A DNA stretch of 64,000 bases from Bryobacterales bacterium (GTDB lineage: Bacteria; Acidobacteriota; Terriglobia; Bryobacterales; Bryobacteraceae). The stretch spans positions 1 to 64,000 of the forward strand of contig JAFAQY010000069.1 of the NCBI GenBank assembly GCA_019261985.1, written 5' to 3'. Under the pieces are notes generated by a model. The model ran no database searches and was not told where the DNA came from. It saw nothing but the letters and a program-made list of their open reading frames with translations. Both the position numbers and the translations under genes were made by a program. Shown here one piece after another: positions 7,223 to 16,173 of this stretch (positions within the stretch are counted from its first letter, which is position 1; every line of letters begins with the position of its first letter).

Positions 7223-9192
7223 TGGTGCGCAAGCGCTTCGACCAGTATGAAATTGTTCGCAAGCTCGGCCGCAGCATGACCGACGTGTATCTGGCTCGTG
7301 ACACCGAGACGGATCGGCGGGTGGTGCTGAAGCTGGTGGAGCAATCGGGCGATCAGTTCACGCAAATTGTCATAGAGGCGGAGCGCCGCGGGGCTGAGAT
7401 TCAGAAGCAACTCCATGACGCCGATCCTCGCATCCTCGAGGTGTACGAATTCGGCGAACGCAACGGCTGTTTCTTCGTTGCGATGGAGCATTGCGAAGGA
7501 CGGAGCATTGCTGAAATTCTCGAGGTGGAGCGCCGCTTGGATCCGCAGCGCGCCGCGCGTTATGCAGTCGAGGTTCTGTCCCAATTGGACCGGCTGCACT
7601 CTTTCGTAACCGATCTCGATGGCCGCAACCGCGCGGTTGTGCACGGAGACATCAAACCTTCGAATATTCAAATCGCAGCGGGCGATCAGGTCCGGCTGCT
7701 CGATTTCGGCATTGCGAAGGCCATCACGAATACCCATCACTTGACGCACCACAACCTGGGTAGCCCAACGTATTGCTCGCCGGAGCGCCTGGAAAAGGCG
7801 CAGGTGGAACCGCAGGCGGATCTTTGGGCTGTAGGCGTGAGCCTGTATGAGATGATCGCGGGCTCACTGCCCTATCAGGCGGCGACCACCCGCAAGCTGG
7901 AAGTGCTGATTGAATCGCGCCGACCGCCGCGAGCATTACCCGCCGACTGCCCTGGCCCGCTGCGGGCAATTATTCAAAAGTCACTCGGCGCGCGGGTGGA
8001 GCGCCGCTACGCTTCGGCCGCGGACTTCGCCGATGACCTGCGCACGTTCCTCAATGGCTGCCCGACGCGGGCCGAAAAAGAGATTCCCGCCTGGGAATCG
8101 CCCGAAACCGTACAGCAAGCCCGCCCCGCACAGCAGGGCCGCGGGTTCAGGTTTCCGTCGCTATCGAGCAACACCACAGGCGCGCTGCGCGCGTTGGCGG
8201 CAGGGGTCGTTATCGGCTTGCTGCTCGTGATTCCAATGCACTATCTGCTCGGGTTCGAGCGCTCAATGCAGCCCCTCCGCGAATCGCGCGATTATTCGCG
8301 CCTGAGCGCAGCCGATATTGCTGCGGATTGGAATGTGTATCAAAAGCTAAAACGCGACGGGGTATTTTTGGGGAGATTTTCGCCTGCTCCCGGACTGGCG
8401 CAGGCTTTCCGCCAGCGACTGATTTCCGCGGCGGATTCGGTTGTCGAGAAATACCGGAACAGCTCGGACCCGGCTCTGGCGAATTTTGAATGGTCGAAGG
8501 CGCAGCTTGCGCTCACGCATGCGGTGGAAATCGATGGGGCGGACCGGGAATCGCGCGGCAAGCTCGCCCTTTGCGAGGGGTACCTGAATCTGATCCGCAA
8601 CCCGCAACTTCCGAAGGCCGAGCAAAGTGAAACCAGTTTCCAAGTTGCCGCGGCAGACTTGCCGCGCTCGCCCGATCCTCATCTGGCGCTTGCGTACCTG
8701 TACACATATGTGTTTCACAATGCCGGCAAAGCGATGGGCGAATTTGCCGAAGCGGAGCGCCGCGGGTTTGAATCCGGCCCGCGCGAATTCGAGCAGCAGG
8801 GCGACGCGTATCTGTTTCGAGCCGAATACGAGCTTCGGCAAGCACAGCGGTTGGTTGGATCGTCGCGCGTCGAATCGAGCCGGTGGGTGCGCCAAACCAA
8901 CAACGACCTGGATCGCGCGCGAGATCTTTATGAACCCATCGCCGGCTTTTCAAACGTGAACGTCGGAATCGAACGAATTTATCGCGATCGCGGAGAGGCG
9001 GAGCAATTGGCGGAGGCTCTGGCGAAACCTCAGCGGAAACCTCCAGCGGCCGCGCGAACAAGACCGCCATCCGCGCCGCGGCGCTTGCAGTCCCCGCCCC
9101 AGCAAAAGTACACCGACCCCAAAAATCCACAGCCTCCGGCGCTCGAGTCGAAAAATCCCCCGTACGTGGAAGACCCCGCCTATGATTACTAA
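7219..9192 (+). CDS. Transmembrane Ser/Thr protein kinase, non-RD type
   Basis: This 657-residue Hanks-type kinase has its catalytic domain at about 8-275, TM helix at about 325-347 and an extracytoplasmic region of 300 residues rich in helical repeats, ending in a Pro-rich tail. The ATP lysine (Lys38), HGDIKPSN loop (His142, Asp144, Lys146, Asn149) and DFG (Asp162) are present and the segment SPERLE closes the activation loop. Two oddities: the glycine loop reads GRSMTD instead of GxGxxG, and HGD replaces HRD, so activation-loop phosphorylation may not control it. There are no PASTA repeats. Start overlaps the phosphatase stop (ATGA), end overlaps the RodA-PBP gene by 11 bases. Confidence 0.88.
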   Translation: MMVRKRFDQYEIVRKLGRSMTDVYLARDTETDRRVVLKLVEQSGDQFTQIVIEAERRGAEIQKQLHDADPRILEVYEFGERNGCFFVAMEHCEGRSIAEILEVERRLDPQRAARYAVEVLSQLDRLHSFVTDLDGRNRAVVHGDIKPSNIQIAAGDQVRLLDFGIAKAITNTHHLTHHNLGSPTYCSPERLEKAQVEPQADLWAVGVSLYEMIAGSLPYQAATTRKLEVLIESRRPPRALPADCPGPLRAIIQKSLGARVERRYASAADFADDLRTFLNGCPTRAEKEIPAWESPETVQQARPAQQGRGFRFPSLSSNTTGALRALAAGVVIGLLLVIPMHYLLGFERSMQPLRESRDYSRLSAADIAADWNVYQKLKRDGVFLGRFSPAPGLAQAFRQRLISAADSVVEKYRNSSDPALANFEWSKAQLALTHAVEIDGADRESRGKLALCEGYLNLIRNPQLPKAEQSETSFQVAAADLPRSPDPHLALAYLYTYVFHNAGKAMGEFAEAERRGFESGPREFEQQGDAYLFRAEYELRQAQRLVGSSRVESSRWVRQTNNDLDRARDLYEPIAGFSNVNVGIERIYRDRGEAEQLAEALAKPQRKPPAAARTRPPSAPRRLQSPPQQKYTDPKNPQPPALESKNPPYVEDPAYDY

Positions 9193-12100
9193 AAGCTGGG
9201 AACGCGAAATCAGCATCAAACTAGCCGGAGAAACTACTCCGGCTGAGCGCCGCATCGAGCTGCGCTGGCTGGCTGGAGCATCGGTTTTAGTAGCATGCGG
9301 GTTGGTTCTGGTGGGCGCCGCGAAAGTTCGCGATTTTGGTGAAGCTTCCGCGCGGCTCGCCGCGGGAGATTTGCTGAACCTGAATTCGTTGACAGACGCG
9401 GAACACATCCAGCCATTTTTGTTGGCAATCACGGACCGGGACAGCCGCGCTCTCGCCGCACAGGCAATTTTAGATTACGTGGAATCCCATCCGGATGTCG
9501 CCAACGATGGCGCGCTCGCGCGAATTCGGTTTGACGGCGATCGCCTTCCGCTGCCGAAAATCAAACCTCTTTTAGTAGTCCGGACACCGCGTGAATTTCT
9601 AGTTCAGTACACGCTCTGGTGCCTGATCTATGTCACTTCGTTCTGGATGGTTCACTTGCTGTGGCGATGGCGGCAATTTCGCGGCGACCCCGAGCTGCTC
9701 CCGGTGTTGCACCTGCTTACGGGAATCGGGCTGATGCTGGCCGTTAGCCTGCGTGATCCGCTCCGCGATACGCTCGAGTTCCGGAAATTCGCGTGGGGTG
9801 TCGCGCTCGGCTGCGCGCTACTGCTTCTGCCGCTGCTGCGGTTCTTCCATCATCAGAATTTCGCCAAGCTGACCTATACGCCGCTGTTTGCCGCGCTCGG
9901 ATTGTTTTTGCTACTGCTGGTTCGCGGCACCGGCCCGACCGGAAGCGACGCGAAGGTCAACCTCGGCCCGTTCCAGCCCGTGGAGCTTATAAAAGTGCTG
10001 CTGGTTCTGTTTCTCGCGGGTTATTTTTCCCGCAAATGGGAGTGGCTCCGCGAACTCAATCAGCGCAAAATCCCATGGGTGCCGGTTCCGCGCCTCGCCC
10101 ATGCGGTTCCGGTAATGACTGGAGTCGCGGGTGCGTTGGTAATGTTTTTCGTGCTGAAAGACATGGGGCCGGCGTTGGTCACGGGATTTTTGCTGCTGGT
10201 GATGTTCGCGGCGGCGCGCAACCGTAGCGGGCTTGCGCTGGCGGGCGTAATCGTACTCGTGGCGGGAGTAACGGCCGGATACCGCTACGGCAAACCCAAA
10301 ACGGTTGTCGAGCGCGTCTCAATGTGGCTTTCGCCTTGGGACAACGACGTGCGCGGAGGCGATCAGCTGGCGCATTCGCTTTGGGCCTTTTCGACCGGAG
10401 GCCTTACCGGGTCCGGCCCGGGTTGGGGCGATCCGGAAGTCATTCCGGCCGGTCATACCGATTTAGTTTTGCCTGCAATTGCTGAAGAGTGGGGCTTCGT
10501 TGGCGTTGTCACGATCGGGCTGCTGTTCGTGTTGCTGCTTCGCCGCGTGTTTCTAATCGCGCTGCGCGCGCCGGATGAATTCGCGATGTTTGTCGCGCTC
10601 GGACTGGGCGCTCTACTCGCGCTGGAAATGCTGCTGATATCGGGCGGCGTATTGGGGGCTATTCCGCTTTCGGGCGTAGTTTCGCCATTCCTGAGCGCGG
10701 GTAACACGGCCATGCTGGCGAATTTCCTGATAATCGCGTTTATCGCCGGCATTTCGAGCCGAAGTTCCGGAAAACTGCTGCATCCGCCGTTCCTGCGTCC
10801 GGTACGCGGAATTTCTATTACTCTAGCCGCGCTCACAGCCGCTTTGGCGGCTCGCGCGGGCTACATTCAAGTTCTGCACGGCCCCGAATTCATGATCCGC
10901 GACGCACGGGTGATTGAGCAGGACGGGGTGAAGCGGCCGCAGGTGAATCCGCGGCTGCATTCGCTTGCGGCCGAAATTCCGCGCGGCACGATTTCGGACC
11001 GCGGCGGCATCCCGCTGGCGACTAGCGACTGGCGGGAACTTGAAGCGCATCGCGCGGATTACGAAAAGCTCGGAGTGTCGATCGACGAAGCCTGCACGCG
11101 CATCGAATCGCGCCATTATCCTTTCGGAGCCGCGACGGCGCATTTGCTCGGCGATTTGCGCACGGGCGAAAACTTCCACGCGTCCAATGCATCGCTGATC
11201 GAGCACGATTCGAACGCGCGGCTACAAGGCTATTCCGATATTCATGACCTCGCGCCCCTGGTGCGCGCGCGCCATCAACCGTTCAATCCGGGAATGCGCG
11301 CTCTGCTGTCGAAAGATCGCAGCGTGCGGAGCACTATCGATGCCCGGCTGCAACAGCGCGTCGCGCAGCTCATGAAAAAGACTCTACAGCCGGCTCGGAA
11401 AGACGGAGCGCTGGTTGTGCTTGAGCCAGAAACGGGCGATGTGCTCGCGCTTGCGAGTTATCCCAGCCCGGGATCCGCCGGACTTTCCACTCCGGAAGAA
11501 CTGCTGGATCGCGCGCGTTATGGGCAGTATCCACCCGGATCAACGTTTAAATTGGTGACCGCAATCGCGGCTTTACGCATCGACCCAAAGCTCGCGGATC
11601 GTAAGTATGAGTGCCGCCGTCTTCCGGATGGGCGCGCGGGGGCGGTGGTGGACGGATGGCGCAGGCCGATTCGCGACGATATCGGCGACCATCCGCACGG
11701 CGCGTTGAGCATGAAGCAAGCGCTGACGGTCTCCTGCAACGCTTACTTCGCGCAGCTTGGAACGTACGATGTCGGCGCGCGTTCGCTGCACGATACCGCC
11801 GCGCTTTTTGAGATCCCGGCCGGCGATGTTTCGGAGATCGCGAAAATGATGCCGTTTTCCTCGTACGGCCAAGGCCCCGTGCTGGTGACGCCGTTCAAGA
11901 TGGCTCGCGTGGCGGCCACTATCGCCGCCGGGGGCAAAATGCCGCAAGGGCGCTGGACGATGGACGAATCGAATTCGCGCGCCCAGCCGGCGCAAGAGAT
12001 GATTCCCCCGGAGCACGCCGCTTTTCTCACGTCCGCTATGCGATCGGTGGTGACGGACGGCACAGCGCGGCGGGCGATGAAGGGACTCGACATTGCAGTC

Positions 12101-12298
12101 GCCGGAAAAACCGGCACGGCGCAGGTTGGCGAAGGCGCTCCGCATTCGTGGTTCGCCGGGTTCGCTCCGGTAAGCGGCGAACATCGGATTGCATTTGCCG
12201 TTGTGGTTGAGCACGGCGGCTATGGGTCGCAATTCGCGGCGCCGCTGGCCCGGCAGGTGATTGAAGCCGCCCGCGATTTGGGGATCATTCAACAGTGA
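9182..12298 (+). CDS. RodA-PBP fusion: SEDS glycosyltransferase joined to class B transpeptidase
   Basis: This is a single 1038-residue peptidoglycan synthase. An N-terminal TM (about 28-48) and a 90-residue extracytoplasmic insert precede a SEDS/RodA domain (about 130-535) with LGPFQPVELIK and HTDLVLPAIAEEWGF, in which Asp427 corresponds to the conserved SEDS aspartate. A class B penicillin-binding domain follows, with RGTIS at 601, SxxK at Ser787-Lys790, SCN at 851-853 and KTGT at 976-979, so both active sites look intact. Elsewhere RodA and PBP2/PbpA are separate interacting proteins. Lying in the kinase/FHA operon, it is a probable phospho-regulated elongation synthase. The stop is one base before the ATG of the second FHA gene. 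Confidence 0.92.
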   Translation: MITKSWEREISIKLAGETTPAERRIELRWLAGASVLVACGLVLVGAAKVRDFGEASARLAAGDLLNLNSLTDAEHIQPFLLAITDRDSRALAAQAILDYVESHPDVANDGALARIRFDGDRLPLPKIKPLLVVRTPREFLVQYTLWCLIYVTSFWMVHLLWRWRQFRGDPELLPVLHLLTGIGLMLAVSLRDPLRDTLEFRKFAWGVALGCALLLLPLLRFFHHQNFAKLTYTPLFAALGLFLLLLVRGTGPTGSDAKVNLGPFQPVELIKVLLVLFLAGYFSRKWEWLRELNQRKIPWVPVPRLAHAVPVMTGVAGALVMFFVLKDMGPALVTGFLLLVMFAAARNRSGLALAGVIVLVAGVTAGYRYGKPKTVVERVSMWLSPWDNDVRGGDQLAHSLWAFSTGGLTGSGPGWGDPEVIPAGHTDLVLPAIAEEWGFVGVVTIGLLFVLLLRRVFLIALRAPDEFAMFVALGLGALLALEMLLISGGVLGAIPLSGVVSPFLSAGNTAMLANFLIIAFIAGISSRSSGKLLHPPFLRPVRGISITLAALTAALAARAGYIQVLHGPEFMIRDARVIEQDGVKRPQVNPRLHSLAAEIPRGTISDRGGIPLATSDWRELEAHRADYEKLGVSIDEACTRIESRHYPFGAATAHLLGDLRTGENFHASNASLIEHDSNARLQGYSDIHDLAPLVRARHQPFNPGMRALLSKDRSVRSTIDARLQQRVAQLMKKTLQPARKDGALVVLEPETGDVLALASYPSPGSAGLSTPEELLDRARYGQYPPGSTFKLVTAIAALRIDPKLADRKYECRRLPDGRAGAVVDGWRRPIRDDIGDHPHGALSMKQALTVSCNAYFAQLGTYDVGARSLHDTAALFEIPAGDVSEIAKMMPFSSYGQGPVLVTPFKMARVAATIAAGGKMPQGRWTMDESNSRAQPAQEMIPPEHAAFLTSAMRSVVTDGTARRAMKGLDIAVAGKTGTAQVGEGAPHSWFAGFAPVSGEHRIAFAVVVEHGGYGSQFAAPLARQVIEAARDLGIIQQ

Positions 12299-12299
12299 C

Positions 12300-13088
12300 A
12301 TGGCACTCTTAGATTCGATCGAAAAACTCGGCAGAGCGATTTTTGAATCGTCCTTCACCTCCGGGACCGAAGCACCCGAACTGGCGGAAATCAGGCTCGC
12401 GGTTTTGGATGCCGCAAAAGCTCGCAGCCATCGCGCCGGATCCGTGCGGGTACTTAGCGACAATGTGATTCGAGTGCGACTGCGCGGCATCCCCGATGAA
12501 CAGGCGAATGCGTTTGAGAGCGGAGTGCTTGCCGATTATCTGGCGAGCGCACTTCGCGATGGGTTGTCGCGATCCAGCTTCCGTTTTCCGGAAAATCTGC
12601 GGGTAGAGGTGGCCGCGACGTCACTGCTCCCGAGTCCAGGTCAGGCGTGGGTTGGAGTGGAAACGGCATTGGAAGTAACCGCGCCCGCGCCGGAACAACC
12701 CAAATCACAGCGCACAGGCCGTTTAGTTGTGTTGCAAGGCACCGCGAATAAACCGGAGCTTGCTTTAACCAAAGCTCGGACGAACGTAGGCCGAACGGTG
12801 GATGTATATCAGGCCGACGGCCCGGTGCGGCGGAATGACCTCGCGTTCACGGAAGACAATGAAATCAATCGCACGGTTTCACGCGAGCACGCGCACATTC
12901 TGGGTGAGCGAAAATCCGGGGAATACCGGATCTTCAACGACCGTTGGTACAAAGGCGCGAACTGCGGCCTTTGGATTCTACGCGATGGGCTTAGCCAGCC
13001 CGTGCATCGGGGCGACCGCGGCCTGGTGCTTCGATCCGGCGACGAAATTCATGCCGGCAGGGCAATTATTAAATTTTTGTCGCGCTGA
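12300..13088 (+). CDS. Second FHA-domain protein of the operon
   Basis: This cytoplasmic protein of 262 residues has an N-terminal alpha/beta region (ELAEIRLAVLDAAKARSH...) resembling the FhaA N-terminal domain and a C-terminal FHA domain at about 150-262. The FHA domain keeps GR in NVGRTVDVY and SREHAH from Ser194, but carries a longer, less typical strand 4-6 region (EINRTVSREHAH, DRWYKGANCG). The ATG at 12300 is one base after the synthase stop; an in-frame ATG at 12261 would lie inside that gene. As last gene of the unit it may dock the fused synthase or the kinase through phosphothreonines. Confidence 0.8.
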   Translation: MALLDSIEKLGRAIFESSFTSGTEAPELAEIRLAVLDAAKARSHRAGSVRVLSDNVIRVRLRGIPDEQANAFESGVLADYLASALRDGLSRSSFRFPENLRVEVAATSLLPSPGQAWVGVETALEVTAPAPEQPKSQRTGRLVVLQGTANKPELALTKARTNVGRTVDVYQADGPVRRNDLAFTEDNEINRTVSREHAHILGERKSGEYRIFNDRWYKGANCGLWILRDGLSQPVHRGDRGLVLRSGDEIHAGRAIIKFLSR

Positions 13089-13176
13089 GCAGTGTAATTT
13101 AGGCGCCGGCTCTAGCCCTTTCAGGCTAACCATTCCTGTCGCAATAGTCGCATCCAACAGAGTGGAGGATAGGAAG

Positions 13177-13587
13177 ATGTTCTCGAAAGTATTAAAAGGA
13201 TTACCTGCTCTGGCTCTAGGCACGGCTTTGGCGTTGACACCCGGGACAGCTCTGGCCCAAGGACAGCATGAGCGTGGCGGCGGGCATGCCGCGGGGGGCG
13301 GGCAAGCGTACCATGGCGGACAGGCGTACCATGGCGGACAAGCGTACCATGGCGGACAGGCGTACCATGGCGGACAGGCATACCGTGGCGGCGTACGGGG
13401 GGATTTCGATCAACACCGTGGCGGCCGCTATTTTTATGGCGGACCCGGTTTGTCGTTCGGACTCTTTAGCGACCCCTATTTTTACGGCTATGGTCCGGGC
13501 TACTATTACGGCCCAAGCGCCTGCGGCTACTACGATAGTTTTGGCAATTGGATCGCGACGCCTGGATGCTATCCGTATGGGTACTAA
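13177..13587 (+). CDS. Secreted Gly/Tyr/His-rich protein with GQAYHG repeats
   Basis: This 136-residue protein has a Sec signal peptide (hydrophobic core LPALALGTALALTPG, cut expected after TALA). The mature part holds five GQAYHG hexapeptide units encoded by 18-bp tandem repeats, then a Gly/Tyr-rich segment (YFYGGPGLSFG, YGYGPGYYYGP) and two cysteines near the C-terminus (ACGYY and PGCYP). GGAGG lies about eight bases before the ATG. Low complexity and a His/Tyr-rich repeat suggest an extracytoplasmic structural or metal-binding role, but nothing identifies a family. It stands alone after the phospho-signalling operon. Confidence 0.75.
   Translation: MFSKVLKGLPALALGTALALTPGTALAQGQHERGGGHAAGGGQAYHGGQAYHGGQAYHGGQAYHGGQAYRGGVRGDFDQHRGGRYFYGGPGLSFGLFSDPYFYGYGPGYYYGPSACGYYDSFGNWIATPGCYPYGY
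13300..13389 (+). repeat. Five 18-bp in-frame tandem repeats (GQAYHG)
   Basis: Units begin at 13300, 13318, 13336, 13354 and 13372. They differ only at third codon positions, apart from the last, where CAT becomes CGT (His to Arg). Copy number is likely to vary between strains. Confidence 0.93.
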
Positions 13588-13602
13588 CGCTTAATACCGC
13601 TC

Positions 13603-13652
13603 AGGCGGGCTAAAGCCCGCCGCAGGCTAAAGCCCGGCTAAAGCCTGCCCCA
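13603..13652. repeat. REP-like palindromes, family B
   Basis: Palindromes of the form GCGGGCTAAAGCCCGC and GGCTAAAGCC follow one another and end in CCCCAC (complement GTGGGG). This is the same family as the elements near 22965, 32536 and 53060. The rest of the gap up to 13860 shows no convincing gene; a minus-strand frame there has no ribosome binding site or family features. Confidence 0.85.
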
Positions 13653-13860
13653 CAGCAGACTGTACTCCAATACGGCCTGATGTGATCACAACTTTAGGCA
13701 CTATCTTCGTCTTCCACAGATTCGTCCTCCGCATTGAGGGTGCACTCGAGCGTAATTGGCCGGCATCTTTCGGAAGTCGGAAACATGGAAACGGTTTGGA
13801 GGTGTCGGCGGTCACAGGTGGATCAAAGGCGGGTCGCATCGATTGCATTCTCTCACGGAG

Positions 13861-15336
13861 TTATCGCATGACGAACGGATTCGGGCTGCTCTCGGAAATG
13901 TCGATCCACACGCTCTTCGTCTGCAGATATTCCCGGATGGCGTCCAGTCCGCTCTCGCGGCCGATGCCGGAGCGTTTGTAACCGCCGAAGGGAGACATGT
14001 AGCTTACAGCGCGATATGTGTTGATCCACACGGTTCCTGCTTCAAGCCGCTCCGACATCAGGAGCGCGCGGCGGATGCTGGTGGTCCAAACACCGGCGGC
14101 CAACCCGTATACCGTGCCATTGGCGATGCGCACGGCTTCGTCCTCATCATCGAAGGGAATGATCGAGAGCACTGGACCGAACACTTCTTCATTCGCGATG
14201 CGCATCTTCGGATCGACACCGGTAAATATAGTTGGCTCGACGAACCAGCCGGACTTGCATTCGGCTCGGCGCGCCGCCTCTCCACCCAACCGGCATACCG
14301 CGCCTTCCTCTTTTGCGATGCGAATATAGTCGAGCACTTTTTGGTATTGAGGCTGAGTGGTGATCGGGCCAACCTGCGTCGTCAAATCCTGCGGATCGCC
14401 CATCCGCGCTGTCTTCGCGAGCGCCAGAAGGCGCTCGACGAAAGTATCGTGAATGGACCGCTGAATCAGCGCGCGCGATCCCGCGATGCAGGTCTGGCCA
14501 GTGGCCGCAAAAATCCCCGAAACAACACCGTTGACCGCGCTATCCAGATGGGCATCTTCGAAAACGATGTTGGCGGACTTGCCGCCCAATTCAAGGGTGA
14601 CGGGCTTGATACCGCGAGCGGCAAGTTGATATATGTGTTCGCCGGTGCGGTCGCCTCCGGTGAATGCGACTTTGGCGACATCGGGATGGGTGATCAGAGG
14701 CTCGCCTACTTCGTTGCCATATCCGGTCACGATATTGACGACTCCGGGAGGGAAGCCGGCGCGTTCGAACAACTCGCCGAACTCGAGCGCAGATACGGAG
14801 GAAAATTCGGACGGCTTCCAAACCACCGTGTTCCCGGCGGCAAGCGCCGGCGCCAGCTTCCAGGCCGCTAGCAATAACGGCGAATTCCAGGGCGTAATCG
14901 CCGCGACCACGCCTAACGGCTCCTCGCGCGTGAAGTTGAAGACACCCGGCTTGTCGATGGGAATCACGCGGCCTTCCAGCTTGTCCGCAAGACCGCCGAA
15001 ATAATGAAACCATTGCGGAATGTAGCTTAATTGCGCCCGCATCTCGGCGAACAGCTTGCCGTTATCGGTGGTTTCGACGCGGGCGAGGCGCTCAGCGTCG
15101 CATGCGATCAAATCCGCTAATTTTCGCAGCAGCGCGCCGCGGGCGGTTGCGGTCAGCTTGCGCCAATCTCCATGAAACGCGGTTTTGGCCGCTTCCGCCG
15201 CGATGTCTACGTCATTTTTGGAGCCACGCGGAACCAGCGCCCAAGGCTCGGCGGTGAACGGGTTTACGGACTCAAACCACTGCCCGGAAGCGGAATCGCG
15301 CCACGCGCCTCCAATCAGCATGCGATGTTTTTTCAT
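13861..15336 (-). CDS. NAD(P)-dependent aldehyde dehydrogenase
   Basis: This cytoplasmic ALDH-superfamily enzyme of 491 residues oxidises an aldehyde to the acid. The catalytic cysteine is in GQTCIAG, the general-base glutamate in LELGGKSANIVF, and the Rossmann signature TPWNSPLLLAAWK and the EEVFGPVLSII block are present. The sequence is closest in style to the betaine/aromatic aldehyde branch, but the substrate cannot be told. It is divergent from the SUMF1-like gene with a 48-bp gap that must hold both promoters. No metabolic partner is adjacent. Confidence 0.9.
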   Translation of the reverse strand: MKKHRMLIGGAWRDSASGQWFESVNPFTAEPWALVPRGSKNDVDIAAEAAKTAFHGDWRKLTATARGALLRKLADLIACDAERLARVETTDNGKLFAEMRAQLSYIPQWFHYFGGLADKLEGRVIPIDKPGVFNFTREEPLGVVAAITPWNSPLLLAAWKLAPALAAGNTVVWKPSEFSSVSALEFGELFERAGFPPGVVNIVTGYGNEVGEPLITHPDVAKVAFTGGDRTGEHIYQLAARGIKPVTLELGGKSANIVFEDAHLDSAVNGVVSGIFAATGQTCIAGSRALIQRSIHDTFVERLLALAKTARMGDPQDLTTQVGPITTQPQYQKVLDYIRIAKEEGAVCRLGGEAARRAECKSGWFVEPTIFTGVDPKMRIANEEVFGPVLSIIPFDDEDEAVRIANGTVYGLAAGVWTTSIRRALLMSERLEAGTVWINTYRAVSYMSPFGGYKRSGIGRESGLDAIREYLQTKSVWIDISESSPNPFVMR

Positions 15337-15384
15337 GTTTCTATATCGTATGTTAGAGGAAGTGATTGATCATGGAGGTCGTTC

Positions 15385-16167
15385 GTGCGGAGAAGTTTAG
15401 CAGCGGTGATTGGCACGCTTATCGGTGTGCATGCGAGCTTGTTCGCCTTCCAAAGCAGCGCTAGCAAAGCCACCGCCTCCAAAGCCGCGCCCAAGCCCGC
15501 AGACGTTCGCGTAAACCCGAAGGACGGCCTTAAATACGTGTGGATTCCGCCGGGAAACGTGACCACGGGCTGCTCGCCGGGAGACAACGACTGTTATGAG
15601 GACGAATACCCGTCGCGGAAAGTGACACTCTCTCGAGGGTTCTGGCTCAGCCAAACGGAAGTGACACAAGCCGCGTTCGAGAAGGTTATGGAATACAATC
15701 CCAGCGTTTTCGAAGGCGCGACCCTGCCCGTTGAAATGGTGACCTGGAACGAAGCGGACGAATACTGCCGCGCGATCGGCGGCCGGCTTCCGAGCGAGGC
15801 CGAGTGGGAATACGCCGCGCGCGCAGGCACGACCAGCGCGCGGTATGGGAACCTCGACGAGATCGCCTGGTACTGGCAAAACAGCGATTTTTCTACGCAT
15901 CCGGTGGCGAAGAAGAAGCCGAATGCGTTCGGCTTATATGACATGCTCGGCAACGTTGTCGAGTGGACGTATACCTGGTACTGGGTGCAGCTCAACCAGG
16001 AGAATATCAATCCGACCGGGCCTTCCATCGGCGAATTCAAGTCGCTGAAAGGAGGGGGATGGTGGGACGATCCGGACTTGGTCCGCGCGTCCTATCGAGC
16101 CAGGATCGAGCCAGGCGATACCGACTTCAACATCGGCTTCCGCTGTGTTTCCGAATTTAAGGAGTAG
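15385..16167 (+). CDS. Exported SUMF1/FGE-fold protein (not a true formylglycine-generating enzyme)
   Basis: This 260-residue protein has an N-terminal signal peptide (AAVIGTLIGVHASLFAFQ) and a complete formylglycine-generating-enzyme fold: VWIPPGNVTTGC, LSQTEVTQAAFEKVM, RLPSEAEWEYAARAG and GLYDMLGNVVEWT. The C-terminal block GGGWWDDPDLVRASYRAR lacks the cysteine pair that genuine FGE uses, so it probably binds ligand or has another activity. The GTG at 15385 has GGAGG six bases before it. The cupin gene follows after six bases, so the two form a small operon of exported proteins. Confidence 0.85.
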   Translation: MRRSLAAVIGTLIGVHASLFAFQSSASKATASKAAPKPADVRVNPKDGLKYVWIPPGNVTTGCSPGDNDCYEDEYPSRKVTLSRGFWLSQTEVTQAAFEKVMEYNPSVFEGATLPVEMVTWNEADEYCRAIGGRLPSEAEWEYAARAGTTSARYGNLDEIAWYWQNSDFSTHPVAKKKPNAFGLYDMLGNVVEWTYTWYWVQLNQENINPTGPSIGEFKSLKGGGWWDDPDLVRASYRARIEPGDTDFNIGFRCVSEFKE

Positions 16168-16173
16168 AACGTC

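Noticed and set aside
13300-13389. Possible CRISPR-like array
   Set aside because: Units are 18 bp without spacers and encode a peptide repeat in frame.
13627-13848. Minus-strand frame between the repeat protein and the aldehyde dehydrogenase
   Set aside because: Ends inside a REP element, has no ribosome binding site and no recognisable composition.
13756-14871. Long plus-strand frame opposite the aldehyde dehydrogenase
   Set aside because: It is antisense to a gene with complete ALDH motifs and shows no family features.
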